Below are positions 22,253-31,913 of a stretch of 64,000 nucleotides of DNA, in pieces (the first letter of the stretch is position 1; each line of letters starts with the position of its first letter). This stretch comes from Schizochytrium sp. TIO01. Taxonomy: Eukaryota; Sar; Bigyra; Thraustochytrida; Thraustochytriidae. The DNA lies in assembly GCA_004764695.1 (NCBI GenBank), contig SMSO01000025.1, positions 2,093,102 to 2,157,101 on the forward strand. The letters are read 5' to 3'. The notes under the pieces were generated by a model. The model made no database searches and was not told the DNA's origin. It was given only the letters and a program-made list of their open reading frames with translations. A program made the position numbers and the translations under genes.

Positions 22253-24598
22253 CTACAAACCTCTCAGAAGAGCGCGTACATTTACAGGGTTTCTAGTTCC
22301 GGAACTCGTACGGTAAAAGTGTTCAATAGGTACAGCAAGATCTCGCATCGATCCCAGTGCCTGCAGAGTAGCACGCACGACTACACCTTCATTACTAGAG
22401 ACTGAGATGTTGAAGTCCACAGGAAACGAACCAAGTGGGTCGCAATGCTCATTTACACACAGTAACGAAGAGCTATGTATTGACATAAAGTTGGCAGGAG
22501 CATGCCGGACCACAACCTCCAGCGCAAGTTGATTATGCTGAACCTCATGTACCTCCATATGAGCAATCGTCGACAACGTATTGACAACAAGAGGCTCGCT
22601 AATTGAGTCTTGCAATATCTGACCATCTCCAGTAAGAACAGCAGTATAAATCTTTGTTTCTTGACCCAACTGCAACCTTCCTGGATCGGCATATACATCG
22701 TGCAGATGGTTGTCGAACAAAAAATAACATTGTGGTGGAGGATACGAGAAATTTTTGTGTCCATACTGAAGACAGAACTGGGCACACGGGTTTTTGGCAG
22801 ACCATTCCTCCGGGGATATACCAGGAAGAAGGTCTACAGCTGTTTCAAGCCTCAGATCTGGGTGAAAGCTTACATTTTGCATCGTTTGTGCTGCTGGCCA
22901 GTTGCCAGGATGCAATTCAACTTTTGCTCTTGCAAAGGTGTTATTTGAGAAAACTTCTCTCTGGTTCTGTTTTATGCTGTCTTTGTCTTGGTCATGTTGT
23001 GGGCAATCGGAGGTAAGAGATAGTTCATAATTACTCTCAACTCTGGACCCATAGCCTGGAATTGAACTTTTGGAATAGACCAACCATGGAACAGACTTGT
23101 AGGCTACAATGTACTCCTGGATCCACGCTTCTGCGAGAACCAATCTACTCCTTGCGGCATACCAGATTTGTGAAATACATTGAGCAAGCGTCTGGCCCCT
23201 CGCTTCCGAAGCATATATCCGTGGGTTCCATAACCAAAACTCCTACTAGTGCTGGGAAATGCTTCCACACCATCCCAAACATGAATCCCTGGAAGAACTA
23301 TAGGATCGTCGTTGAAGCCAAGCATCATGATGTCCCAGCGAGGATCTGACATTGACAAAGAGTGGCCTGGGCCTCGCTTCCATCTGTCAGCCACGTCTTT
23401 TGCAAAGTAAAAATCGTCCTCCAATATGATGATGCTGTCTAGATCACTCAAGTCGGTTCGCTTCGATAGCTTTGTCCAAAGTAGAATATGCGTTGCAGAG
23501 CATCCAAGAACTCCTGGACGGAATCCATGGTCAGTGTAAGGGTTGGTTACATTGAACCCATCTGTACGAAATAAATTACGAAGCTCAGTAGTAATAGCGA
23601 GTTCTTTACGCCCATTGATAGCACGGAAGCGCTCGTGTTTAGGCCAGAGATTATCAAGACCTGCAGTCCGGAAGTTCTCACGAGCCTCTGCCCAGCGGCC
23701 ACTGTAGTCCTCATCCATATTGGCAACATAAACGTTGGCCACTTTTCCAATTGAATGCAGAGTTGTATCGGGTCTATCGCTGTCCAAAATTTGAGGTTTC
23801 AGAACTGCAACAAAGAAGTTCTCCTGCTCCAGGACATGGAAGCCGTGAATCTCAAACATGGATTGAACTGTGCTGGTAAGCTTTCCAATCACGACTATTT
23901 GGCCCATTGACGGGAGGCCTTGAGCAATTAGTTGGATATCCAAATCTGTCACTTGGTTAACATTAACAACAAGGACTCTTGGGCGACGTTGTCGGAAGAG
24001 ATCTGTCTTCAAGATAGTTTTGCTAATCGCCATGCACAGTGTTCCAGGAGCGTTTAAATAAGATTGTGGCTCTTCATAGGTAATGAATGAAGAATCAAAC
24101 AAAGTAATGCCAGAGTTGTTGAGCCTTGCGAGCGTAAAATCCCAAATGCATGAGTCTATTACGTAGACACAGTCCAGCCATAAAGCTGGCGAAGGATTAT
24201 CCCAGAATCTTTGTGCTTCTTGTTTTCGTAATGCGAACATGCTTTGATAAAATGAGAGCTGTCCAACAACAATATCTGATGAAGATGACAGTTCGACAAG
24301 TCCGTTTTCTGCATAGCTCCTCAAAACTGATTGGTCTGCATCTTCAAATGCTGTTGTGTGCAATGTGATATACTGGACTTCCTCCCCTATCATATTTGTC
24401 GGAATCTGTAGACAAGAGCGTCTTTCCCGCACGCTCACAAACGGCATCCAAACAGAGCCGCCTTTCTGAGCATCCCCACAAGTATTGACAACAGCCTCAC
24501 CACGAATTTTGAGGAAGCACGAACAGCTGAAGCATAGCTGCCGCAATCGCCATAAACTGACGGCTCCATCGCACCAAGCTGCAGTGGGATGCCTTCAT
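22253..24598 (-). pseudogene. GT3: GT25 glycosyltransferase with two frameshifts
   Basis: The ATG that aligns with GT4 is at 24598. Within the membrane-anchor codons, near 24510, an 11-nt segment present in GT4 and GT5 (TAGTTGATACT on the plus strand) is missing. Translation from the ATG therefore stops after about 33 codons. Downstream the original frame is open from 24546 to 23104 without a good ATG near its start. It then breaks again at the missing adenine near 23137 that is shared with GT2. The last 296 codons (22253-23143) are intact and the same as in GT2. The 5' third resembles GT4/GT5, while the 3' two thirds are GT2-like. Two independent lesions make this a clear pseudogene. Confidence 0.9.
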
Positions 24599-25453
24599 GA
24601 CAATCACAAAGTCCAACTGCAGAGAGCACCAATTGATCGCGATCAAAATCAAGTCTGCCTTCAATCATACTTAGCACAAAGTGTATTCTGAAAGAAGTCT
24701 TTGCTGACAATTGCACATTACTGTCTGCTAGGTAGGTAGGTAGGTATTACCAGCAATACTTTTCGGTTCAATCAATGCTCCTAGAGTTCAACAGGTCGTG
24801 GTGCTAACTAGATCCTATAGGTTTGAATAAAATTCTCGTTGACTTTTAATTTTAATTTTTCTGTAATATAAAAAGCTTTCGTTCACTTTTAATTTTATTT
24901 TTACTGTGATATAAAACATTTTAAATAAAAAGATTAACGATCTAAATTGGCAACAAAGAACAAACAAGACTAGCTAGGCCTAGATGTTGTACATAAACTG
25001 AGCAACGAATAAAGGGTTGCTTGTTGCTAGAGCAAAGCGCTCTGAATATAGAACGCCGTTTGTGAATATTCTTGAAGAAAACCCCTGTAGAGACACTAAC
25101 TATCCAGAAATCTCAACGCTCAAAAGAAAGGTGTAATAAATTTTTGCTTTACGTACGTTCTCATTACATTGTTTTAATTCAACTTGATCTTGAGCAGCAT
25201 AAATTTTGCTGTGTAAATGCTCTCATTCAATATTTATTTGCAATCCAAATTTCTCCAGTGAGCTAGTGTGTAGTGTTTTGCTTTTTTAATGGTTCCCTTT
25301 CACTCGTGAAGCCGAAGCATCTCGATATAGTGACACTGGTATCGTACATATATAATAAAACTGTAAATTTTCATGGGTATCGAATATTGATGAAGATGCA
25401 ATCTTCTTCTTCGACAGATTTTGTGAGATATGAATATCTACAAGCTGAGCCAT
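24599..25453. repeat. Spacer GT3-GT4
   Basis: No gene. It holds the upstream element GAAGGCAGAC (minus strand, 24653-24662), a (GGTA)4 tract near 24731-24746, and AT-rich sequence with two related units around TTTAATTTTA at 24840-24920. A conserved block from about 24950 recurs in the next two spacers. Confidence 0.7.
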
Positions 25454-27796
25454 CTACAAACCTCTCAGGAGAGCGCGTACATTTACAGGGTTTCTGGTTC
25501 CTGAACTCGTACGGTAAAAGTGTTCTATAGGTATTGCAAGATCTCGCATCGATCCCAGTGTCTGCAGAGTAGCACGCACGACTACACCTTCATTACTAGA
25601 GACTGAGATGTTGAAGTCCACAGGAAACGAACCAAGTGGGTCGCAATGCTCATTTACACACAGTAACGAAGAGCTATGTATTGACATAAAGTTGGCAGGA
25701 GCATGCCGAACCACAACCTCCATCGCAAGTTGATTATGCTGAACCTCATGTAACTCCATATGAGCAATCGTCGACAATGTATTGACAACAAGAGGCTCGC
25801 TAATTGAGTCTTGAAATATCTGACCATCTCCAGTAAGAACAGCAGCATAAATCTTTGTTTCTTGACCCAACTGCAACCTTCCTGGATCGGCATATACATT
25901 TTGCACATGGTTGTCGAACAAAAAATAACATTGTGGTGGAGGATACGAGAAGTTTTTGTGTCCATACTGAAGACAGAACTGAGTGCACCGGTGTTTCGCA
26001 GACCATTCCTCCGGGGATATACCAGGAAGAAGGTCTACAGCTGTTTCAAGCCTCAGATCTGGGTGAAAGCTTACATTTTGCATCGTTTGTGCTGCTGGCC
26101 AGTTGCCAGGATGCAATTCAACTCTTGCTCTTGCAAGTAAACTGCTTGAGCTCTGTCGAATACGAAGTTCATCTTTGTTATTTTCAGCACAACCGGTAGT
26201 AGTCGATCGTTGATACTCACTCTCAGTTTTGGACCCATAGCCTGGATTTGAACTTTTGGAATAGACCAACCATGGAACAGACTTGTAGGCTACAATGTAC
26301 TTCAAGGTCCACGCTTCTGCAAGAAACCAATCCACTCCTTGCGGCATACCAAATTTGTGAAATACATTGAGCAAGCGTCTGGCCCCTCGCTTCCGAAGCA
26401 TATATCCGTGGGTTCCAGTCCCAACACTCCTACTAGTGCTGGGAAATGCTTCCACACCATCCCAAACATGAATCCCTGGAATAAATATCGGATCGTCGTT
26501 GAAGCCAAGCATCATGATGTCCCAGCGAGGATCTGACATTAACAAAGAGTGGCCTGGGCCTCGCTTCCATCTGTCAGCCACGTCTTTTGCAAAGTAAAAA
26601 TCGTCCTCCAATATGATGATACTATCTAGATCACTCAAGTCGGTTCGCTTCGATAGCTTTGTCCAAAGTAAAATATGCGTTGCAGAGCATCCCAGAACAC
26701 CTGGACGGAATCCATGGCCAGTATAAGGGTTGGTTACATTGAACCCATCTGTACGAAATGAATTACGAAGTTCAGTAGTAATAGCGAGTTCTTTACGCCC
26801 ATTGATAGCGCGGAAGCGCTCGTGCTTAGGCCAGAGATTATCAAGACCTGCAGTCCGGAAGTTCTCACGAGCCTCTGCCCAGCGGCCACTGTAGTCCTCA
26901 TCCATATTGGCAACATAAACGTTGGCCACTTTTCCAATTGAATGCAGAGTTGTATCGGGTCTATCGCTGTCCAAAATTTGAGGCTTCAGAACGGCGACAA
27001 AGAAATTCTCCTGTTCCAAGACGTGAAAACCGTGGACATTAAACACTGATTGTATTGCACTAGTAAGTTCCCCAAGCACCACCACTTTGCCCATTGACGG
27101 GAGGCCTTGAGCAATTAGTTGGATATCCAAATCTGTCACTTGAGTTTTATTGACAACGAGGACTCTCGGTCGACGTTGTCGGAAGATATCTGTCTTCAAG
27201 ATAGTTTTGCTAATCGCCATGCACAGTGTTCCAGGAGCGTTTAAATAAGATTGTGGCTCTTCATAGGTAATGAATGGAGAATCAAACAAAGTGATGCCAG
27301 AGTTGTTGAGCCTTGCGAGCGTAAAATCCCAAATGCATGAGTCTATTACGTAGACACAGTCCAGCCATAAAGCTGGCGAAGGATTATCCCAGAATCTCTG
27401 AACTTCATCTTTTCGTAATGCGAACATACTTTGATAATAGGAGAGGTCTTCAACAACAATATCTGATGAAGATGACAGTTCGACAAGTCCGTTTTCTGCA
27501 TAGCTCCTCAAAACTGATTGGTCTGCATCTTCAAATGCTGTTGTGTGCAATGTGATATACTGGACTTCCTCCCCTATCATATTTGTCGGAATCTGTAGAC
27601 AAGAGCGTCTTTCCCGCACGCTCACAAACGGCATCCAAACAGAGCCGCCTTTCTGAGCATCCCCACAAGTATTGACAACAGCCTCGCCACGAATTTTGAG
27701 GATAGTTGATACTAGCACGAACAGCTGAAGCATAGCTGCCGCAATCGCCATAAACTGACGGCTCCATCGCACCAAGCTGCAGTGGGATGCCTTCAT
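25454..27796 (-). CDS. GT4: GT25-family type II membrane glycosyltransferase
   Basis: 780 aa from the ATG at 27796; the frame is open further up only to a TTG. The anchor (MAIAAAMLQLFVLVSTIL) follows a short Trp/Arg-containing cytosolic tail. The full GT25 set is present: VYVANMDED, RAINGRKEL, GCSATH, ILEDDFYF, the GTHGYMLRKRGA segment and GVDWF. The linker after the catalytic domain differs in sequence from GT1 and is five residues shorter. The C-terminal domain keeps the CAQFC region as CTQFC, and the protein ends in VRALLRGL. An out-of-frame ATG (codons near 27866) lies about 70 nt upstream and would open a 100-plus-codon overlapping frame, so either transcription starts downstream of it or it lowers translation. 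Confidence 0.9.
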   Translation of the reverse strand: MKASHCSLVRWSRQFMAIAAAMLQLFVLVSTILKIRGEAVVNTCGDAQKGGSVWMPFVSVRERRSCLQIPTNMIGEEVQYITLHTTAFEDADQSVLRSYAENGLVELSSSSDIVVEDLSYYQSMFALRKDEVQRFWDNPSPALWLDCVYVIDSCIWDFTLARLNNSGITLFDSPFITYEEPQSYLNAPGTLCMAISKTILKTDIFRQRRPRVLVVNKTQVTDLDIQLIAQGLPSMGKVVVLGELTSAIQSVFNVHGFHVLEQENFFVAVLKPQILDSDRPDTTLHSIGKVANVYVANMDEDYSGRWAEARENFRTAGLDNLWPKHERFRAINGRKELAITTELRNSFRTDGFNVTNPYTGHGFRPGVLGCSATHILLWTKLSKRTDLSDLDSIIILEDDFYFAKDVADRWKRGPGHSLLMSDPRWDIMMLGFNDDPIFIPGIHVWDGVEAFPSTSRSVGTGTHGYMLRKRGARRLLNVFHKFGMPQGVDWFLAEAWTLKYIVAYKSVPWLVYSKSSNPGYGSKTESEYQRSTTTGCAENNKDELRIRQSSSSLLARARVELHPGNWPAAQTMQNVSFHPDLRLETAVDLLPGISPEEWSAKHRCTQFCLQYGHKNFSYPPPQCYFLFDNHVQNVYADPGRLQLGQETKIYAAVLTGDGQIFQDSISEPLVVNTLSTIAHMELHEVQHNQLAMEVVVRHAPANFMSIHSSSLLCVNEHCDPLGSFPVDFNISVSSNEGVVVRATLQTLGSMRDLAIPIEHFYRTSSGTRNPVNVRALLRGL

Positions 27797-28656
27797 GACA
27801 ACCACAAAGTCCAACTGCAGAGAGCACCAATTGATCGCGATCAAAATCAAGTCTGCCTTCAATCATACTTAGCACAAAGTGTATTCTGAAAGAAGTCTTT
27901 GCTGACAATTGCACATTACTGTCTGCTAGGTAGGTAGGTAGGTAGGTAGGTATTACCAGCAATACTTTTCGGTTCAATCAATACTCCTAAAGTTCAACAG
28001 GTCGTGGTGCTAACTAGATCCTATAGGTTTGAATAAAATTCTCGTTGACTTTTAATTTTAATTTTTCTGTAATATAAAAAGTTTTCGTTCACTTTTAATT
28101 TTATTTTTACTGTGATATAAAACATTTTAAATAAAAAGATTAACGATCTAAATTGGCAACAAAGAACAAACAAGACTAGCTAGGCCTAGATGTTGTACAT
28201 AAACTGAGCAACGAATAAAGGGTTGCTTGTTGCTAGAGCAAAGCGCTCTGAATATAGAACGCCGTTTGTGAATATTCTTGAAGAAAACCCCTGTAGAGGC
28301 CCCAACTATCCAGAAATCTCAACGCTCAAAAGAAAGGTGTAATAAATTTTTGCTTTACGTACGTTCTCATTACATTGTTTTAATTCAACTTGATCTTGAG
28401 CAGCATAAATTTTGCTGTGTAAATGCTCTCATTCAATATTTATCTGCAATCCAAATATCTCCAGTGAACTAGTTTGTATGGTTTTCCTTTTTTAGTGTTT
28501 CCCTTTCACTCGTGAAGCCGAAGCATCTCGATATAGTGACACTGGTATCGTTCATATATAATAAAACTGTAATTTTTCATGGGCATCGAATATTGATGAA
28601 GATGCAATCTTCTTCGACAGATTTTGCGAGATGTGCATGTCTACAAACTGAGCCGT
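27797..28656. repeat. Spacer GT4-GT5
   Basis: No gene. It is a close copy of the GT3-GT4 spacer. It includes GAAGGCAGAC (minus, 27851-27860), a (GGTA)6 tract at 27928-27951 and the conserved block from about 28150 to the end. Confidence 0.75.
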
Positions 28657-31002
28657 CTACAAACCTCTCAGGAGAGCGCGTACATTTACAGGGTTTCTGG
28701 TTCCGGAACTCGTACGGTAAAAGTGTTCTATAGGTATAGCAAGATCTCGCATCGATCCCAGTGTCTGTAGTGTAGCACGCACGACTACACCTTCATTACT
28801 AGAGACTGAGATGTTGAAGTCCACAGGAAACGAACCAAGTGGGTCGCAATGCTCATTTACACACAGTAACGAAGAGCTATGTATTGACATAAAGTTGGCA
28901 GGAGCATGCCGAACCACAACCTCCATCGCAAGTTGATTATGCTGAACCTCATGTACCTCCATATGAGCAATCGTCGACAACGTATTGACAACAAGAGGCT
29001 CGCTAATTGAGTCTTGAAATATCTGACCATCTCCAGTAAGAACAGCAGCATAAATCTTTATTTCTTGACCCAACTGCAACCTTCCTGGATCGGCATATAC
29101 ATTTTGCACATGGTTGTCGAACAAAAAAAAACATTGTGGTGGAGGATACGAGAAGTTTTTGTGTCCGTACTGAAGACAGAACTGAGCGCACCGGTGTTTC
29201 GCAGACCATTCCTCCGAGGATATGACAGGAAGAAGGTCTACAGCTGTTTCAAGCCTCAGATCTGGGTGAAAGCTTACATTTTGCATCGTTTGTGCTGCTG
29301 GCCAGTTGCCAGGATGCAATTCAACTCTTGCTCTTGCAAGTAAACTGCTTGAGCTCTGTCGAATACGAAGTTCATCTTTGTTATTTTCAGCACAACCGGT
29401 AGTAGTCGATCGTTGATACTCACTCTCAGTTTTGGACCCATAGCCTGGATTTGAACTTTTGGAATAGACCAACCATGGAACAGACTTGTAGGCTACAATG
29501 TACTTCAAGGTCCACGCTTCTGCAAGAAACCAATCCACTCCTTGCGGCATACCAAATTTGTGAAATACATTGAGCAAGCGTCTGGCCCCTCGCTTCCGAA
29601 GCATATATCCGTGGGTTCCAGTCCCAACACTCCTACTAGTGCTGGGAAATGCTTCCACACCATCCCAAACATGAATCCCTGGAATAAATACCGGATCGTC
29701 GTTGAAGCCAAGCATCATGATGTCCCAGCGAGGATCTGACATTAACAAAGAGTGTCCTGGGCCTCGCTTCCATCTGTCAGCCACGTCTTTTGCAAAGTAA
29801 AAATCGTCCTCCAATATGATGATGCTGTCTAGATCACTCAAGTCGGTTCGCTTCGATAGCTTTGTCCAAAGTAAAATATGCGTTGCAGAGCATCCCAGAA
29901 CACCTGGACGGAATCCATGGCCAGTATAAGGGTTGGTTACATTGAACCCATCTGTACGAAATAAATTACGAAGTTCAGTAGTAATAGCAAGTTCTTTACG
30001 CCCATTGATAGCGCGGAAGCGCTCGTGCTTAGGCCAGAGATTATCAAGACCTGCAGTCCGGAAGTTCTCACGAGCCTCTGCCCAGCGGCCACTGTAGTCC
30101 TCATCCATATTGGCAACATAAACGTTGGCCACTTTTCCAATTGAATGCAGAGTTGTATCGGGTCTATCGCTGTCCAAAATTTGAGGCTTCAGAACGGCGA
30201 CAAAGAAATTCTCCTGTTCCAAGACGTGAAAACCGTGGACATTAAACACTGATTGTATTGCACTGGTAAGGTCCCCAAGCACCACTACTTTGCCCATTGA
30301 CGGGAGGCCTTGAGCAATTAGTTGGATATCCAAATCTGTCACTTGAGTTTTATTGACAACGAGGACTCTCGGTCGACGTTGACGGAAGAGATCTGTCTTC
30401 AAGATAGTTTTGCTAATCGCCATACACAGTGTTCCAGGAGCGTTTAAATAAGATTGTGGCTCTTCATAGGTAATGAATGGAGAATCAAACAAAGTGATGC
30501 CAGAGTTGTTGAGCCTCGCAAGCGTAAACTCCCAAATGCATGAGTCTATTACGTAGACACAGTCAAGCCATAAAGCTGGCGAAGGATTATCCCAGAATCT
30601 CTGAACTTCATCTTTTCGTAATGCGAACATACTTTGATAATAGGAGAGATGTTCAACAACAATATCTGAAGAAACAGAAGATAGTTCAACAAGTCCGTTT
30701 TCTGCATAGCTCCTCAAAACTGATTGGTCTGCATCTTCAAATGCTGTTGTGTGCAATGTGGTATACTGGACTTCCTCCCCTATCATATCCGTCGGAATCT
30801 GTAGACAAGAGCGTCTTTCCCGCACGCTCACAAACGGCATCCAAACAGAGCCGCCTTTCTGAGCATCCCCACAAGTATTGACAACAGCCTCGCCACGAAT
30901 TTTGAGGATAGTTGATACTAGCACGAACAGCTGAAGCATAGCTGCCGCAATCGCCATAAACTGACGGCTCCATCGCACCAAGCTGCAGTGGGATGCCTTC
31001 AT
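28657..31002 (-). CDS. GT5: GT25-family type II membrane glycosyltransferase
   Basis: 781 aa from the ATG at 31002. It is the closest intact relative of GT4, with scattered substitutions only: one extra residue in the N-terminal domain (SVSSDIVVEH against SSDIVVED), VISSEEW for GISPEEW, and QCFFLF for QCYFLF. All GT25 motifs including EDD are unchanged, as is the short linker type of GT4. It has the same upstream layout as GT4, with GAAGGCAGAC 55 nt before the ATG and the out-of-frame upstream ATG. Confidence 0.9.
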   Translation of the reverse strand: MKASHCSLVRWSRQFMAIAAAMLQLFVLVSTILKIRGEAVVNTCGDAQKGGSVWMPFVSVRERRSCLQIPTDMIGEEVQYTTLHTTAFEDADQSVLRSYAENGLVELSSVSSDIVVEHLSYYQSMFALRKDEVQRFWDNPSPALWLDCVYVIDSCIWEFTLARLNNSGITLFDSPFITYEEPQSYLNAPGTLCMAISKTILKTDLFRQRRPRVLVVNKTQVTDLDIQLIAQGLPSMGKVVVLGDLTSAIQSVFNVHGFHVLEQENFFVAVLKPQILDSDRPDTTLHSIGKVANVYVANMDEDYSGRWAEARENFRTAGLDNLWPKHERFRAINGRKELAITTELRNLFRTDGFNVTNPYTGHGFRPGVLGCSATHILLWTKLSKRTDLSDLDSIIILEDDFYFAKDVADRWKRGPGHSLLMSDPRWDIMMLGFNDDPVFIPGIHVWDGVEAFPSTSRSVGTGTHGYMLRKRGARRLLNVFHKFGMPQGVDWFLAEAWTLKYIVAYKSVPWLVYSKSSNPGYGSKTESEYQRSTTTGCAENNKDELRIRQSSSSLLARARVELHPGNWPAAQTMQNVSFHPDLRLETAVDLLPVISSEEWSAKHRCAQFCLQYGHKNFSYPPPQCFFLFDNHVQNVYADPGRLQLGQEIKIYAAVLTGDGQIFQDSISEPLVVNTLSTIAHMEVHEVQHNQLAMEVVVRHAPANFMSIHSSSLLCVNEHCDPLGSFPVDFNISVSSNEGVVVRATLQTLGSMRDLAIPIEHFYRTSSGTRNPVNVRALLRGL

Positions 31003-31913
31003 GACAACCACAAAGTCCAACTGCAGAGAGCACCAATTGATCGCGATCAAAATCAAGTCTGCCTTCAATCATACTTAGCACAAAGTGTATTCTGAAAGAA
31101 GTCTTTGCTGACAATTGCACATTACTGTCTGCTAGGTAGGTAGGTAGGTAGGTAGGTATTACCAGCAATACTTTTCGGTTCAATCAATACTCCTAAAAGT
31201 AAAGTTCAACAGGTCGTGGCGCTAACTAGGTCCTTAGTTGGATTATAGGTTTGTTTAAAATTCTCGTTGACTTTTAATTTTATTTTTACTGTGATATAAA
31301 AAATTCTCGTTGACTTTTAATTTTAATTTTTCTGTAATATAAAAAGCTTTCGTTCACTTTTAATTTTATTTTTACTGTGATATAAAACATTTTAAATAAA
31401 AAGATTAACGTGGCAACAAAGAACAAACAAGACTAGCTAGGCCTAGATGTTGTACATAGACTCAGCAACGAATAAAGGGTTGCTTGTTGCTAGAGCAAAG
31501 CGCTCTGAATATAGAACGCCGTTTGTGAATATTCTTGAAGAAAACCCCTGTAGAGACACTAACTATCCAGAAATCTCAACGCTCAAAAGAAAGGCGTAAT
31601 AAATTTTTGCTTTACGTACGTTCTCATTCCATTGTTTTAATTCAACTTGATCTTGAGCAGCATAAATTTTGCTGTGTAAATGCTCTCATTCAATATTTAT
31701 CTGCAATCCAAATTTCTCCAGTGAACTAGTTTGTATGGTTTTGCTTTTTTAATGGTTCCCTTTCACTCGTGAAGCCGAAGCATCTCGGTATAGTGACACT
31801 GGTATCGTTCATATATAATAAAACTGTAATTTTTCATGGGCATCGAATATTGATGAAGATGCAATCCTCTTCGACAGATTTTGCGAGATGTGCATGTCTA
31901 CAAACTGAGCCGT
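31003..31913. repeat. Spacer GT5-GT6 with an extra internal duplication
   Basis: No gene. It resembles the GT4-GT5 spacer but is longer. A segment of about 50 bp beginning ATTCTCGTTGACTTTTAATT is present twice in tandem (31260-31345). (GGTA)6 lies at 31135-31158, and GAAGGCAGAC (minus) at 31057-31066. Confidence 0.75.
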
